From NCBI GenBank assembly GCA_024345305.1, contig BRON01000002.1, positions 1,364,001-1,428,000 of the forward strand: a stretch of 64,000 nucleotides of DNA. The letters run 5' to 3'. The stretch is from Mrakia gelida (taxonomy: Eukaryota > Basidiomycota > Tremellomycetes > Cystofilobasidiales > Mrakiaceae). Every line of letters starts with the position of its first letter. Position 1 is the first letter of the stretch. The translations under genes and the position numbers were made by a program. The notes under the pieces were generated by a model, which saw only the letters and a program-made list of their open reading frames with translations, ran no database searches and had not been told where the DNA came from. This document shows, piece by piece, positions 34,201-46,600 of the stretch.

Positions 34201-35618
34201 CCTCATGAAGTCGACTTCCGAGGAGATCCTCCACCCGACCGAGGAAGGACGATCTGCGTGGTCCGCTCGACTCGACGGAGGAGACTGGAAAAACCACCAA
34301 CAGTTCGGAATCGCTCAGGCCGAGGACGACTTCGAGGCTCTCTTCAGCAGCGGTACTGGTATCCCTTCGCTCGGTTCTGGATCCGACTTCACTCCTTTCC
34401 TTCAGCATCTCGGAGTGGCTTCCATCGACGGCCCTGGGTTCTCAAACGGACCAGATGATCCTGTTTATCACTACCACTGTATGTATTGCGTCCGAGGTCG
34501 AAAGATGAGGGAAGAATGAAGGACGAGATGGCTTGAACTCATCTTGATCTGACCGCTTGTTCCCTCGTTTCGTCCACAGCCATCTACGACTCTCAGTACT
34601 GGATGGAGCAGTTCGGTGATGCTGGATTCCACAGGCATGTCACCGCCGCCAAGATTCGTGAGTTATCTGTTTCCGAGGAGGAAGCTCGACAGAGAGAGCC
34701 GAGACTGATCTTCGACGCGTCGTTCTTCTTTCGCTTTAGTCGGTCTCGTCCTTCTTCGAATGTCCGACTCCCTCGTCATCCCTCTCAACATCACTCAGTA
34801 CGCTTCTGAGCTCTCTGACTACCGAGACAAGTAAGCACCAACGCTCTCCTCCTCCTCGACGCGTCTTGTTTTCCTCTTCGTCCGTCGCTGACTCGCGTTG
34901 TTTTTCCTCGCTCCCCTTCCCTCAGGGTCGCCCACATCCACACCTCCCTCAACTTCGACACCGACCTCAACCTCGACTCCCTCTCTTCAGCCATCTCCAA
35001 GGTGCAGAAGGCTACCGCTGCTCTCGACGTCAAGAAGGCCAAACTCGTCGAGAAGCTCAAGCACCTCACCTCCTCGAAGTGCAGCAAGCACGGCCTCAAG
35101 TCTCTCGGACGACACGCTCGACGAGCGTTCGATACTGTTATCGGTCGACCTGCCAAGTTCCCCTTCCCTTCGCCTCACAAGATCAAGAAGATCAAGGAGG
35201 TTCTCGCCGAGATAAAGGTCGTCAACGGGAAACTCGCGGGATTCGAGGCTGGATTCATCTCTCCTAAAGGTCTTCCTGGACGGGAGTGGTATAAACACAC
35301 CGGCTGCGCGCCTGGAAAGTGGCTAGGCTATGGTTAGTGCAATTTTTGTCCTCGGCTTTGAAGTATAGAAGCGCCGGATAGCTGGGGAAGGAGGAAGGAC
35401 GCGTCGCGACTCGCGTCGACGCACCGTCGGCGCCCCGCCACGCCTTCTTCGCTGACCTTTTCCTCTCTTTTTCAATTGGGGTCTTTCTATTAGGTACTAC
35501 CACCTTCCCCGAAGTGACCGAGGCTCTCACTCTCGATGGCGACGTCAAAGCGGCTCAGATCGCGTCGGAGAGCCTCGCCGAGTTGCTCGAGGCGATGGCG
35601 GAGAGGCTTAGCGTTTGA
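31206..35618 (+). CDS. Glutamate carboxypeptidase II-like M28 metallopeptidase, type II membrane protein
   Basis: N-terminal cytoplasmic tail, then a signal anchor [20 protein letters not shown] (about 31320-31390), a PA-domain region ([36 protein letters not shown]) and the M28B peptidase domain. Zinc ligands match the GCPII pattern: His and Asp in [17 protein letters not shown], the Glu pair in WDAEEYGLIGS (joined over an intron), Asp in [10 protein letters not shown], and His in YHYHSIYDSQYW. A C-terminal helical dimerisation-type region follows ([31 protein letters not shown]) and the protein ends [12 protein letters not shown]. Fungal relatives include Vps70 and Tre1/Tre2. All catalytic residues look present, so peptidase activity is likely, unlike Tre1/Tre2. 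Location is probably vacuole/endosome or plasma membrane (inference). About 16 introns, several with GACGCGTC (33062, 33222, 34714, 34858, 35398). Confidence 0.88.
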
Positions 35619-35852
35619 TCTCGATAGAATAAGTTTGGTAGAGTTCGCATGGATCGAATATATGTAGTTCGAGCAGAAAGGGGTGGAAAAAACAAGCAGA
35701 AAAGGTTACTGACCTTCGGGAACGAGTGCGACCCCAACGCAGCTTAGCCTTCGCCAACTGCTCCTCCTTGACCTTCCCACCCTTCAACTCTCACCCAATC
35801 CCCGACCCCTTCCTGCCCATCCCCCCTCTTCTCACTCCACCCAACGCACCAA

Positions 35853-38800
35853 TGGATATCCTCGTCGAACCCGAAGGGGAAACGAATCTCAAGAGACCTC
35901 ACGAGGAGGAGGAGGGAGCTGAAGGAGGAGAGGGGAGTCCGTCGAAGGTGGCGAGGATCATGGACGAGGAGGTCGAAGCTCCTCCTTCCCCTGCCTCCGT
36001 CGTCCTCGAACAAGAACCTACTCCTAGCAAGATGGATCAGCTCGTAGCAGGACTGGAGGATGAGCTCTGGTGTCCTCTCTGTGCCGCTGTACTCTACGGG
36101 TGAGCAGCAGCCTCGGTCTCTCGAACCCTCCCTCCCTCCCTCCCTCTCCCCACTCTTCCCTTCCCTCCCTCCTCTTCCTTCCTGTCTCGTACAGAGCTGA
36201 CGATCTCTTCGTCCTCTTCCCCTTCAGACCTGTCACTGTCTCTCCTTGTGGTCATCCGTTCTGCGGCTCCTGCCTCGCTCTCTACCTCAGAGTGAGTCCT
36301 CCCTCACCCCGCACCGCTGGCCTCACCCGAGCGAGCACGAGCTCATCTCCTCCCTTCCGCTGCCACTCTCTCGCAGAACTCAAGTCCCAAGCCTCACACC
36401 TGCCCATCCTGCAGAGGAACAGCCTCCTCTGCTGCCCACTCTCGCACTCTTGGAAGTCTCTGTGACCTGCTCATCGCGTGAGTTCAAGATCAGTGGCGTC
36501 CATCGATAAGGGAGGAGAGCGAACGACGGAGAGAGCTGATCGAGCGCTCGCTTTCGTCGTTTCGTTTCCTTCCTTCACAGACATGCTCCCGAGAAGCAGA
36601 GAGCTCAAGGAGAGAGAGATCAGGCTGACGATGAATGGGCTGTAGGAGAATCGCTCAAGGTAAGCTTCCTCTCCCTTCTGGATCCACTCGGATGAGTCGG
36701 GCGAAGATAAGACCCCGTTCGTTCAAGCTCGTTCTCCCTCCCTCTCGCGTCTATAGTTCGGAAATCCACCACCTCCTCCTTCGATCCCTCGACCTTCGGA
36801 GTACTACCGCTCCTGCAGATACTGCGATCTCGGAAACGGTCTCGGGTGGCACTGCCCAATCCCTGTTCGTCGTTTCCGTCCTTCTCGATCTTCCTCGACC
36901 TCGAATCCTGACGACTTCTTCCTTCCCTTTCCTAAGGTCCCACCCGCCGACTCGGTCCTCGCTTACCCTCTCGATGGTCCTTGCCCTGAAGGTCACCTAA
37001 GCTGCTCGTCGTGCTCCACCCTTGCTGCGACCGAAGCTCCTACGACGAAGTTCTGCAACATCTGTGAAACTGGGTGAGCTCGACGCGTCTCTCTCCTGCG
37101 CGCCATGTTCTCCTCTCTCTCGCTAACTCCTCATCTTACTACTCGGTACTTTCAGCTACTGTGGACTCGCTCAAGCTTCTTGCACGCCTTCTCTCTTCGC
37201 CTCTACGAAGCCTGGAGGAACTTGGGGATCCACCGCTATGGCGCTCGGAGATACCATCTACGATCCTCCTGTCGACGAGCTCTCCTACGCCTTCAAGGAC
37301 AACCTCGAGGAGCTTCGAATCTTCGCAGGTGAGTCCTCGAAACTTTCAAGTAACGAGAACGACGGTGGTTGATTCTGCTTCTTCGCTCCTTCGCCTTCAG
37401 AATTCGTCTCAAGCCATCCCGAGCTCACTCCCGTCAAGATCTATGGGGAGATCCTCGAATGGGTTCTCTCCGACGAAGGGAAGCAGCAGGGTGGAGCTCG
37501 AGGGATCTTCAGACGTGTAGACGAAGGTGAGCTCGCACGTCGCGACTCTCCGGCCTCGTCCTGACGCATCGATGGCTGATCGTTCGTTCTCTTCTTTCAG
37601 GCCTTCACTCGAACCTTCCGGATACCCGAAACATCGAGAGGATGTGCCTGTCTTGCTCCGACGATCTCTTCGCAGTTGGACTGTACGAGTGGTGGGCTAG
37701 GCGACGACCTCTGGTCCTGAACGAGTTGGAGAAGAGGGTGCAGAGGAAACCCGACTGCAAGAATGGTCAGTCGAGTACTGTTCGACCTCGCCCTCGCTCT
37801 CCTTTCCTGACTCGTGTTTCTTCATTTGTCCACAGGTCGACTCTGCTACCGTCAAGGCAACGCTGCTCACTCGAAGAAGTTCAATCACGTCTGCTCAGCA
37901 CTCGTGAGTCGTTCTTTCGTCTCCGCTTTCTCGTCCGCACGCGTCCGAGACTCAGAGCTGACCTTGTTTCTGTTTGTTTCGCCTCTCACCCTTAGCCGGA
38001 GGATCTCGCATCGGCTGTCGAGCAGAATGACGACCCTCTCCCAGCTTCTCCTCATCCCGCTCAACGCTCGTCGTCTCCCGCATCAGAAGTCGAAGGCGGA
38101 GAGGAGGACGCCGTCATGGCTTCTTCTCAGGACGTCGGACAAGCCAGTGGAGAGTCTCAGGAATCGCATCCTTCATCGGACGAGGCCGTCGAGAACGTCG
38201 ACATCGGAATCGGAGCGTCAGGGACTTCAGGAATCGAAATCGACGACGACTCGAGCTCGGACGAGGAGTCTGACGGAGAAGGAAGCCCCAGGATGAACTC
38301 CATCGGCGTCCAGACGGAGGAGAACGTCCCTTCCCTCTCTCTTGATGGAAACGATAGAGTCATCGTTCCTACATCGGTCGTAGAGGCTCAAGAACTGGTC
38401 GCCGTCGAGGACGTCGCGTCGAACCACGCCGAAATGGAGGATCTCCCTCCATCCCCTCCAGCTGTCGCCCACCACCCTCCTCCCGCTCCCGCCTCCGTCT
38501 CCTCAACCTCCACTCAGGCCGAAGGAGTCGCACAAGTCGTCGTCGTCGCCGTCGAGGAAATGAACTCGGATCTTCCACTCCCCGTCTCCGACAACGCTCC
38601 CTCTCCCTCCTCTGGACCCGGCGATGCCCCAATCCCTTCAGGACTCGAGCCCATGTCGTCTACCGTCCAGAATGAGCCAGTTTCCGCTTCGATGGAGGCC
38701 GAAGGAAGCGGTACCTCCGCAGAGGTCGAGGACGACGACGACGGCGAAGGCTCGTCGAGCTCGGAGGCGGATCGAACACTCGTCGGAGACGTTTCTCCTT

Positions 38801-38931
38801 CGTTCTTCAAGGACATGTCTCTCGGGAACGGATCAGCCATTGCCATGGAAGAAGGAGGAGCCGCTCAGGTCGAGCAGGAACAGAGAGAGTTCGGAAGGAA
38901 CGAAGAGGACGTGTTGATGGCTAGCTCTTGA
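35853..38931 (+). CDS. RING-finger protein with CHFR-type PBZ finger (CHFR-like E3 ligase)
   Basis: An acidic N-terminus of about 75 residues leads into a C3HC4 RING assembled over three exons: LWCPLCAAVLYG, PVTVSPCGHPFCGSCLALYL and HTCPSCRGTA. A Cys-rich middle region follows (YRSCRYCDLGNGLGWHCP, KFCNICETGYCGLAQASC, RMCLSCSDDLFAVGLYEWWA), as in the Cys-rich half of CHFR. Directly after lies PDCKNGRLCYRQGNAAHSKK + FNHVC. Its Cys/His spacing, C-x5-C-x7-H-x5-H, is that of the poly(ADP-ribose)-binding zinc finger of animal CHFR. The last 300 residues are acidic and disordered. No FHA domain precedes the RING, unlike CHFR and the yeast Dma proteins. It should act as an E3 ubiquitin ligase; binding of poly(ADP-ribose) is inferred from the motif. 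Start at 35853 (CACCAATGG) is well placed. Confidence 0.8.
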
Positions 38932-39090
38932 TCTTCGTCTCTTCCTCTCTCGTACTCGTGTTTTTGCCGTCCTTTCCTCTTTCTCAGTCGTCTTTGCTTA
39001 CCTCGCCGCCCGCCCATCTACTCTTCCTCACCTCATTACCACCACCGTCCCCTCACCTCTCGTTTTGCTTAGTCGTCTCGTCTCGCACCG

Positions 39091-39115
39091 TTCTCGTTCT
39101 CGTTCTCGTTCTCGT
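39091..39115. repeat. TTCTCG hexanucleotide repeat
   Basis: Four tandem copies of TTCTCG in the 3' region of the RING/PBZ gene, in a generally pyrimidine-rich stretch. No function is evident. Confidence 0.8.
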
Positions 39116-39847
39116 TTCTTTGCTTAGTTTCTCTCTTCTCTCTCGCGACTCCCCCCACTCGAGTCTCTTTCTTAACGGTTTCCTCCATCTCCTCTAGTGT
39201 TTCCCTCTTCTCTCCTCTCTCACTTTGTTAGCATTTTTTCTCCCTCCTTCGCTGTGAGCCACACGATCTTATGACCCGCCTTTTTCTCGTCTTCGCCTTT
39301 CGCTTTGCTTTCCCCTTCCTTCTTCTCACCTTTCAAGAGAACACGAGAAGAAACGGTTCGAAAGTACAAACAACATGCCCATGACCGACGCGACGAGGAC
39401 TAGATGGCGAACCCTGTGAAAGAATATAGCGATTGAAGGGTTTCGCGAACGACTGACTCCCCTCCCGCTCCCCTCCCTCTCCTTCCCGACCGTCCTTCAC
39501 CCGATCCGATCCAGCGAGGTTTCATGAGACCGCTCTTGAGTGAGATGATGGTGCTGCGTTTGACGAAGAGGAGGAGGAGGGAGGTTGAAGAGATGGCTGA
39601 GGGGAGTTCCGTTTGAGGAGTTCGGTTCGCGCCGTCCTCGTGGAGTTGGGTTTGTCGTCGCACCTGTTTGAAAGAAGAACAAAACGAAGAAAGAGAGAGA
39701 CTGAGAGGTCAAGGGGAGGGGTAGGTATGATGGTGAAGGGGGTGGGTGGTGATGCAAATGTGGGGTGGGAGGGTATGGTGCTGAGTTGAGGAGGAGGGGA
39801 GGGGAGACGCGTCCGTCCTTCCGCGACGACGATGAAACGAAAGCCGG

Positions 39848-39867
39848 CCGACCGACCGACCGACCGA
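39848..39867. repeat. CCGA tetranucleotide microsatellite
   Basis: Five tandem CCGA units in the gap between the convergent RING/PBZ and THP3 genes. Likely length-variable between strains; no function is evident. Confidence 0.85.
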
Positions 39868-40045
39868 CCAGGGAAGCGAGAGCGTATGATTCCGCCGAGC
39901 CGAGCGAGCGTAGGGAGAAGATGGTCGTCGAGTCCGAACGGGGAAGGAGGCGGTCGAGAGGAGGAAGGGAAAGGCTTGTTGTCGGAAGGAGATGGGTTGA
40001 GAGGGAGAAGGGATGTTGGTAGAACGAAGGGGGACGTGACGGAAT

Positions 40046-42484
40046 CTAGAGCTGTCCTCCCAGATCCACCTTGACGTTCCGTTGAGCGGAGTCCACCAGT
40101 GCAGCTGCCGAGCCCTTGCAGTCCCACACCCTCTCACCGACGGGGGGGAACCGAGGACCGCCGGCGGGAGGAGCGACCCAACGGTCTGCGTTGTTGGCAG
40201 CGAGGAAGGCGACTGCTTCTTGAGCGTCTTCGAAGGCGAGTTCCGAGACGACGAAGGAGATGGGAAGAGTCGGGTAGCTGTGGGTTCGAGACGAAGGAAC
40301 GAGGGATTGTCAGACAGCAGTTCGAACGAACGAAGACGAGACTTAGTACTCACGCTTTGGACATCGTCGCGAGAGCAGCGATCCTCTCTCGGGGAACGAA
40401 GTGATCCATCATGTAGGCACCCATGTTGGGAGCGTCGTTGAAAAGCTTGAAGAAGGCGTGATAGTTGGAAGCGGCGAGAGCGGTCTGAACTTTGAGAGCA
40501 TGTTGGACGCAGGCGGGTTCGCGTTGCTCAGGAGTGAGATGAGCGAGGAGAAGGTTGAGTTCTGCAAAAGGGATATCAGATGCGGCGGGAGTCAGTCCGG
40601 GAGGCTCGAAGGAGAGAGGGAGTCTTGGACGAGACGGAGGAAGATGAAACGAACCACTCTTGTTCTTCGTGTGAAGCATGTACAGAATGCGATAGGCTAA
40701 GAACTCTTCAGGATGACCGGGGATGTTGTGCTCGTAGAGGTTTCGAAGAGTCGACTGGCACTGGTTGAGTTCTCCGAGATCTTTCTGCGAAAGCGAAGCG
40801 AAACGAGAGGATCGGATCAGCGACACGCGTCTCGAGATCGTCGTCGTCCAGAACGACCGAGAACTCACGGATTCCAGAGCGATACGAGCGTGAATCTCGT
40901 AGACGGAAACGGTGAAGTAGTTCTTGATTCGTTGTACCTGAAAGGAGACGAAGAGAGACGATACGAAGAATCAGCGCGTCGTTCGAGAGGAAGGAGACGA
41001 AGGCGAAAGCAAGCTCACCGTCAGATCCTGTCGAACACTCTTGAACTGGTCGCAGATGTAGGCGTAGTTGAGTTCCTTCCTCCATTTCTGTTTGAGAAGC
41101 TCGAGCGTTTGAATGAGGACAGGAAGAGGACGAATGGTCGAAGGATCAGGTTCCTGTGAGACCAACGACACGAGAAGAGGGGATTAGCAAGGGCTCTCTC
41201 GAAGGTAAGAGATGGAGAAGAAGCACGTACTGATGTTAGCCGAAGATACCTCTTCTCCAGAGTCGTGCTCGTCCCAACGATCGTATGCTTGTCCCAATCG
41301 ATAACGTTCTGGGAGGAAAGGTCGAAGGTTCCACGGTCAGCTCGACTCGCGTCCTCCATCGAAAGCCTTCCCTCGACAGCACCTCCACCAAAAGACGACC
41401 ACCGGGGGTCTACCGTAAGAAGAAGAGTATGTGTGTACTCACAGGATCAAACATCGGCTCCGGCTCATCCAATGCATACCCCAAGTTCGCAAACTTCTTC
41501 TTCCCTCCCCTCTTCATCGCAATCGACAGATCTCCCAGCCCTTGAACCATCGGCGATACCCCTCGACCTCGAGACTCCTCGATGTCGTGCTCCCTAGCAA
41601 ACCGTTTCTTCCTCTTCTCGTTGGCCTCCTCCTCGTGTCTGGAGGGATCAAAGCCGGCGAAGGAAGGTGTGAGCTCGGAAACAAGAGAGCTCGCGGAAGG
41701 AGAAACGAACAAGGAAGAAGAACTCACGCTGCTCGTGCTCCGTTGGTAAGACCGTACGTCGAGATACCCTTGTGGTTGTCCTTCTCCATCCTGTGAGAGG
41801 GTAGAGCAAAACGAGGAGGAGGTCACTTGAGACGTCGTTCGAACGAGGAAGGAAGGAGGGGAAGGGTGATGGGTGGAAACGAGACTGACTTCTTCCTCTT
41901 TCCCGTCACAGGAGCGATGAGATCAAAGTCGGCTTTGGGAGGGTTGTGACTTGTCTTGACAGGTTTTGAGAGCTGTTCGCGTAGACGTTGCTGCTTCAAG
42001 CTGGAGGACGGGAAGAGGAAGGAAGGGGAAGAGGTTCAGCTCGAGCGAACAAAGGTCGAGAAGGAAAAGAGAAGGAACGACGAGCGAGGAGAGAGGACTC
42101 ACGAATCGAGATCCATCTTGGACCAGTCTGTTGTTGTGATGGACTTGTTTCGGTAGGCTTCGAAGATGACCTGGTTGAGGGTTAGGGGGAAGAGAGAGGG
42201 ACGGGAAGGGAAGGAGAAGGGAAAGGCGAGCTCAAGGTCAGCTCCAGTCGAGGTTGAAAGAATCCTGCTTCAAGATCGAAGAACGAGACTGACCTTCTTG
42301 AGTTCAGCATGGACTTTGTCTTTGTTGGTGCTGCTGGCCTCGGCGAGACACTTTTGAACCCAATCCCTACGAGAAAGGACGGAGGAGAGGAAAGGAGAGT
42401 CAACGCCAGCTCGGGGGAAGGAAGGAGCACGAGGGGAGGAGGAAGGACTCACTTGAGAGGGGGTGGCCACGATCCGTTGTTCAT
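40046..42484 (-). CDS. THP3: SAC3/GANP-domain protein, Thp3/LENG8 type
   Basis: Start at 42484 gives MNNGSWPPPLK, joined in phase to DWVQKCLAEASSTNKDK. A basic, nuclear-looking middle section (EANEKRKKRFAREHDIEES) precedes the conserved core: TTLEKRYLRLTSEPDPSTIR, LKQKWRKELNYAYICDQFKS, VRQDLTVQRIKNYFTVSVYE, IHARIALESKDLGELNQCQ, LYEHNIPGHPEEFLAYRILY, then a PCI-like winged-helix end (MDHFVPRERIAALATMSKAY). It ends VKVDLGGQL at the TAG at 40046-40048. Budding yeast Thp3 partners Csn12 in mRNA elongation and splicing-linked steps, and human LENG8 is the homologue. The core is so characteristic that I am confident; the length, about 560 residues, is usual. Confidence 0.9.
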
Positions 42485-42708
42485 TCTGACGGATAGGTAA
42501 GCTGCTGGAGATGGATGTGAAGAGGTGGGTGAAGGTTAAGTCGAGTGGAAAAGTGTGGAAAAAGGAAGGATGGCGTCGGGTGAGAGGCGAGGCTCGACGT
42601 CGAGCCTCTGCTCCTCCCTTTCGTCGTCCTGCTCGCAACCCTCACGACCACTCCTCCCACCGCACGAAAACTTTCTCTCTTCACTCTCTCAAACTGTCTA
42701 CCAAACTC
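42485..42708. promoter_or_regulatory. Divergent promoter, THP3 and small unknown gene
   Basis: The two start codons lie 224 bases apart on opposite strands, so this gap must carry both promoters. It includes the near-palindrome GGCTCGACGTCGAGCC at 42590-42605. Confidence 0.5.
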
Positions 42709-43290
42709 ATGCAAGCCGTCGGGAACGTCGTCAAGGAAGAAATCTCAACCCTCACCGTCACTAGCGCTGAAGCGTCCGTTCTCACCACCACCTCCACTCG
42801 GACCATCGTCTCGGCAGCTCCTTTGCGAGCTACAGCAGTAGAGTCGCTCACAAGTGGTTCCAAAGGAGAGTTCAACAAGGCTCTCTCAGGTCAGTTTTAT
42901 CTCTCTTCACTCGGATTTGGGAGGGTAGAGCAGGAAGGAAGAAGCCTGACCTCGTTATCGCTCGTTTCTCGCTCAGACGCCTTCGGCTCCTCCCTCCCTC
43001 ACTCGCCGACCCCTTCCTCTCTGGCAGCGGAAATCGACTCCTCGCTAGCCTCGATACGGCAGAACGCATCCAACGCTGTTCAAACGGGTCTGGAAGATAT
43101 GATGGATCACACGAAGGTGAGCTCGTCTTTCCCTCCCTCCGCTCGAGCGAGCTCCCGACGTCACCGTTGACCCCTTCTCACTCTCTTTCCCTCCCTTTCT
43201 CTCTCCTCTCCTCTTCCTTCTCGCACCTCTTAGGGAGCTGGACCGGTCACCGAGGAGGTTAAGAGCCTGCTTTCCGAGTTCCATGCTTGA
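42709..43290 (+). CDS. Small protein of unknown function
   Basis: Three exons give about 125 residues: MQAVGNVVKEEISTLTVTSA...FNKALS, then DAFGSSLPHSPTP...GLEDMMDHTK, then GAGPVTEEVKSLLSEFHA ending in TGA at 43288-43290. Both joins keep phase and the introns (GTCAGT..CAG; GTGAGC..TAG) look normal. It is predicted soluble and mostly helical with a Ser/Thr-rich N-terminal half, no signal peptide and no recognised domain. The open frame extends upstream of the chosen ATG to about 42511, but that part overlaps the divergent promoter of THP3 and looks non-coding. I do not know its function. Confidence 0.55.
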
Positions 43291-43678
43291 TCGCGCTCGC
43301 CCTCGTCTGGTCTACAACCTCGGCCCCCTCCGTCCCTCGACTCTCCTTCCTTCACGACCTCTGTTTTGCTCTTTTTGTCTCTGCTCCCCTTTACAACTCT
43401 GGTCTAACTTAATACACGTGTTGGAACTGCTTACGAACTCTTATAGACATGCGTTTCACGAACTGCAGGGAGCTCGAGCTCGACGTTTCGCTTCTAGGAC
43501 CCTCGACTTCTTTCTCGAGTCGAGCAAGAAAGAGCATCATCGTTAAGAACGGACCTGGAACCAAAACCTAGTGAGCCAAAGGAAATTTACAAGAAAATGA
43601 GAGACTCAAGGAAACCGAAGAGAGAGCGAGACGAAACGAGAGGGAGTAAGAGAAAGGGAGGTCGACGCGACGCGACGT
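43291..43678. other. Convergent 3' region, small gene and MFS transporter
   Basis: No coding sequence or element recognised. Confidence 0.6.
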
Positions 43679-46600
43679 CTAGATCTGCTCGACAACAGCG
43701 ATGTGATCCCCTTCGTGCTTGATGGCGAGCTGAGGAGAGCGGAAGCCGACGTTGAAGGGAAGCGGTGGTGGTCAGCGACGTGGAGGAAAAGGAAAGGTCG
43801 AGGCGAGCGGCCGAGCGAAGAAAGCAAAGGAAACAGATTGTGACGAACAGTATCTCTGTAATTAGAAGCCTTGACCGGGTTAGGAGAGTCGAAGATGTCC
43901 TGAAGTTGCTCGAGAGTTCGTCCTTGGGTTTCGACTCCGAAGAGGTACCTTCACACGCGAAACGATGGAGAGGGGCGGGGAGTCAGTTTGACGCGTCGAG
44001 TTCGAAACCGACTCGGAGTAGGCGAGATCGAGAAGAGAGGACTGTTTCACTCACCAGCACAAAGCCTCAATGGTATCCCAGCCGACGAAGACGAAAGCGT
44101 AGTTGTTCTTGATGTTCTGGAGGGCAATGGGACCGGCGACTGGCGAAGGTGGAACGAGGAGGGAGAGGGTCAGCGAAAAGCGAGACGAAGACGAGAGACG
44201 GAGACACGTACATTGGTTGATGAATCCGATTCCAGAGACGATGAAGCCGGAGATTCCCTGGGAGAGGGAGAGGGGAGGGGAAGGTCAGCCTTGATCTCGA
44301 CGCGTCGAATCTAGGCAGAGTCGACTCACCATTCCTTTCGCTCGAGCAGTCGACTCGAGGCACTCAGCCTGTCGAAACGAGCAGAGAGTCAGTAAACATA
44401 TCAAGGAGACGTGGGAGAACAAGCTGAGACGCACAGGGTAAGCTCCTTGGAGAGGAGTGTAGCTGGACGAGGGACGTTCGAAGTCAGCGACTCTAAGCCG
44501 ATGCGCGCGAGACAAAGCGCCACACTCGGACTCACGCGAACGAGAACACAACCTTGAAGAGGAAGAACGCTGCGACCGCGCCTTGACCGAGAGCAAGGTT
44601 GGGGTTGACGTAGATAACCTCTCCAGCCTTGTTGGGATCGGGCATCGTCTCCTGCTGAGCCCATTTGAGCGAGAGGACGGCGTGGACGAGGAGGCAAAGA
44701 GCACTACCGAGAGTCCCCCAGATCAGGACAGGTCGTCGATGCATTCGGTCGGTGAGAGTGGCGGCGGTGACGGCTGAGAACAGGAAGAAAGACGCGTCAG
44801 AAAGAGGAGGGAGAGCGAGACGACGCGGACGCGTCGAGGAAGAAACTCAGAACGCACCAGCAATGGCGCTGATACCTTCTCCGCAGAGGTTGAGCTGAGA
44901 GGTAAGGGTAGAGGTCAGACCTGGCTCAAAGAGGATGAGGGAGTGGCATGAAAAGGTCGGACGCACTCCGAGTTGGGTGACCGAAGACGTGTAGCCCAAG
45001 TTGTTGAAGATGACTGCAGAAGAAGGAACTCCCGTGAGCTAAGGATATCGAGGAACATGTCGAGAAGCGAAACGAACCTGTGTTGAAGTAGCCAAGTCCA
45101 TTCCCAGAGAATTGGCCTGACGAACGCACCACCGCCGAAAGACGCGTTCAGCAAGGTCCTCGTTGCCCAACACCCTCTTCGAACTTACCGAAGACCGAGA
45201 TCATCAAGACCATGCTGATTCTCCACCTTCCACTGTGAGTGAGGAAGAGAGGTCGGTAATCTGCGTGAGGCAAGAGAAGCGAGTCAGATTCGACGTGTCG
45301 ATTCGGTCGCTCGCTCGCTCAACTCTCGTTTCAAACTCACCCCACCACCTCTTGTCCGATCCATCGAGAGCGATGTTCTCCTTGAATTCCTCCCACTCGA
45401 GAGCGACCATCGCGGAGTCGGGGTTCTGCGAGAAGGAAGAAAGGGGAAAAGTCAGCCTTGCGTCGCTCGAGCGAAGAAGAAAGACGGGGAGATCTCACCT
45501 TGTTTCCGTGGAATCGAACGAGGAAAGCTCGAGCCCCTTCTTCTCTTCCGTTTGCCATCAACCATCGAGGAGACTCAGCTGGAGGAAGATCGAAGAAAGG
45601 TCAGCTCGTAGGTCGACGTCAGGAGGCCGAGGACGACCCAGACTCACGAATGAAGAAAACGGAGCAGAGGACGATGACGGAGGGGACCATCTGAAGGAGG
45701 AGAGGAAGCCTCCAAGACCAGTTAGAGTTGATGTAGTTGGTTCCGAAGGTGGTGGCAGCAGCGGGAACGGAGCCTGTGGAAACAAGAAGATCGCGATCAA
45801 TCAGCGACGCGTCTTGTTTCGTTTCGTTGCTCCTTGGACGACTCACCTCCAAACCATCCACCTGGAAGGGAAGCAGAGCAGATCGAGTCAGCAGAGAAAT
45901 TCACAATCTCATTTTCGAATAGATCTGAGATCACAGTTGTAGATTCCCATCATCCTGAGACGCGGAAGACAAATCGAAGTTGTCAAGTCAGTTGAGGTTC
46001 GAGACTGAGCGACGCGATGAGCGAGCTTACCTTCCTCGCCAGTTAGGAGGCGCGATTTCAACGCAGTAGGCGGGGGCAGCAACGGTCATGATCCTGAAGG
46101 AAAAGGAGCGAGGAGAGCGAATGAGCGTCGCGTGGAGTCGATTGAAGGCGGACGAGTCGTCGAAGGGACAATTTAAGCTCACGAGATCCCCCATCCGAGA
46201 ATGAATCGACCGACGACGAGCTGAGGGATATGCTTGGCGGTACTGAGAGGATGGGAGATGAAACAAGGATCGTAAAGTCAGTCGAGCTGGCGACCATTCG
46301 CGACGCGCCGAGTGACAGTCAATAAAAGGCTGTTCACGAGATGACGATAGAACCGAAGATGATGACGCAGCCTGGACCGGGCGAGATGTAAGGGAGGTCA
46401 GGAAGAGTCAGATCTGAGAACCGTGAAGACCACGAGAGAAAACGGACGCGAAGAGGAAAAGAAAATGACAAACCTCCGCAAAACATGCCAATTTTCCTCC
46501 CAAACCTGTCTGAAAGAGGTCCGGCGCTGAACGCACCGACCATAGATCCTACGGTGTAGATTGAGAAGACTAGAAAGGAACACGAAGCAGATTCAGATCA

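Larger units (their letters stand above)
38932..40045. other. Long convergent gap, RING/PBZ gene and THP3
   Basis: At 1.1 kb the longest gap in the window. Pyrimidine-rich to about 39350, then a purine-rich stretch with the CCGA repeat. Long antisense open frames (39522-40127) are low in complexity and have no recognisable protein content. Could hide a non-coding transcript; nothing in the sequence proves it. Confidence 0.5.

Noticed and set aside
39848..39867. CCGA repeat as a CRISPR-like or mobile-element signature
   Set aside because: Simple tetranucleotide microsatellite without spacers or flanking duplications.
39522..40353. Antisense open frames beyond and over the 3' end of THP3
   Set aside because: Ser/Pro/Arg-rich shadow sequence with no recognisable protein features; part of it overlaps a clear THP3 exon.
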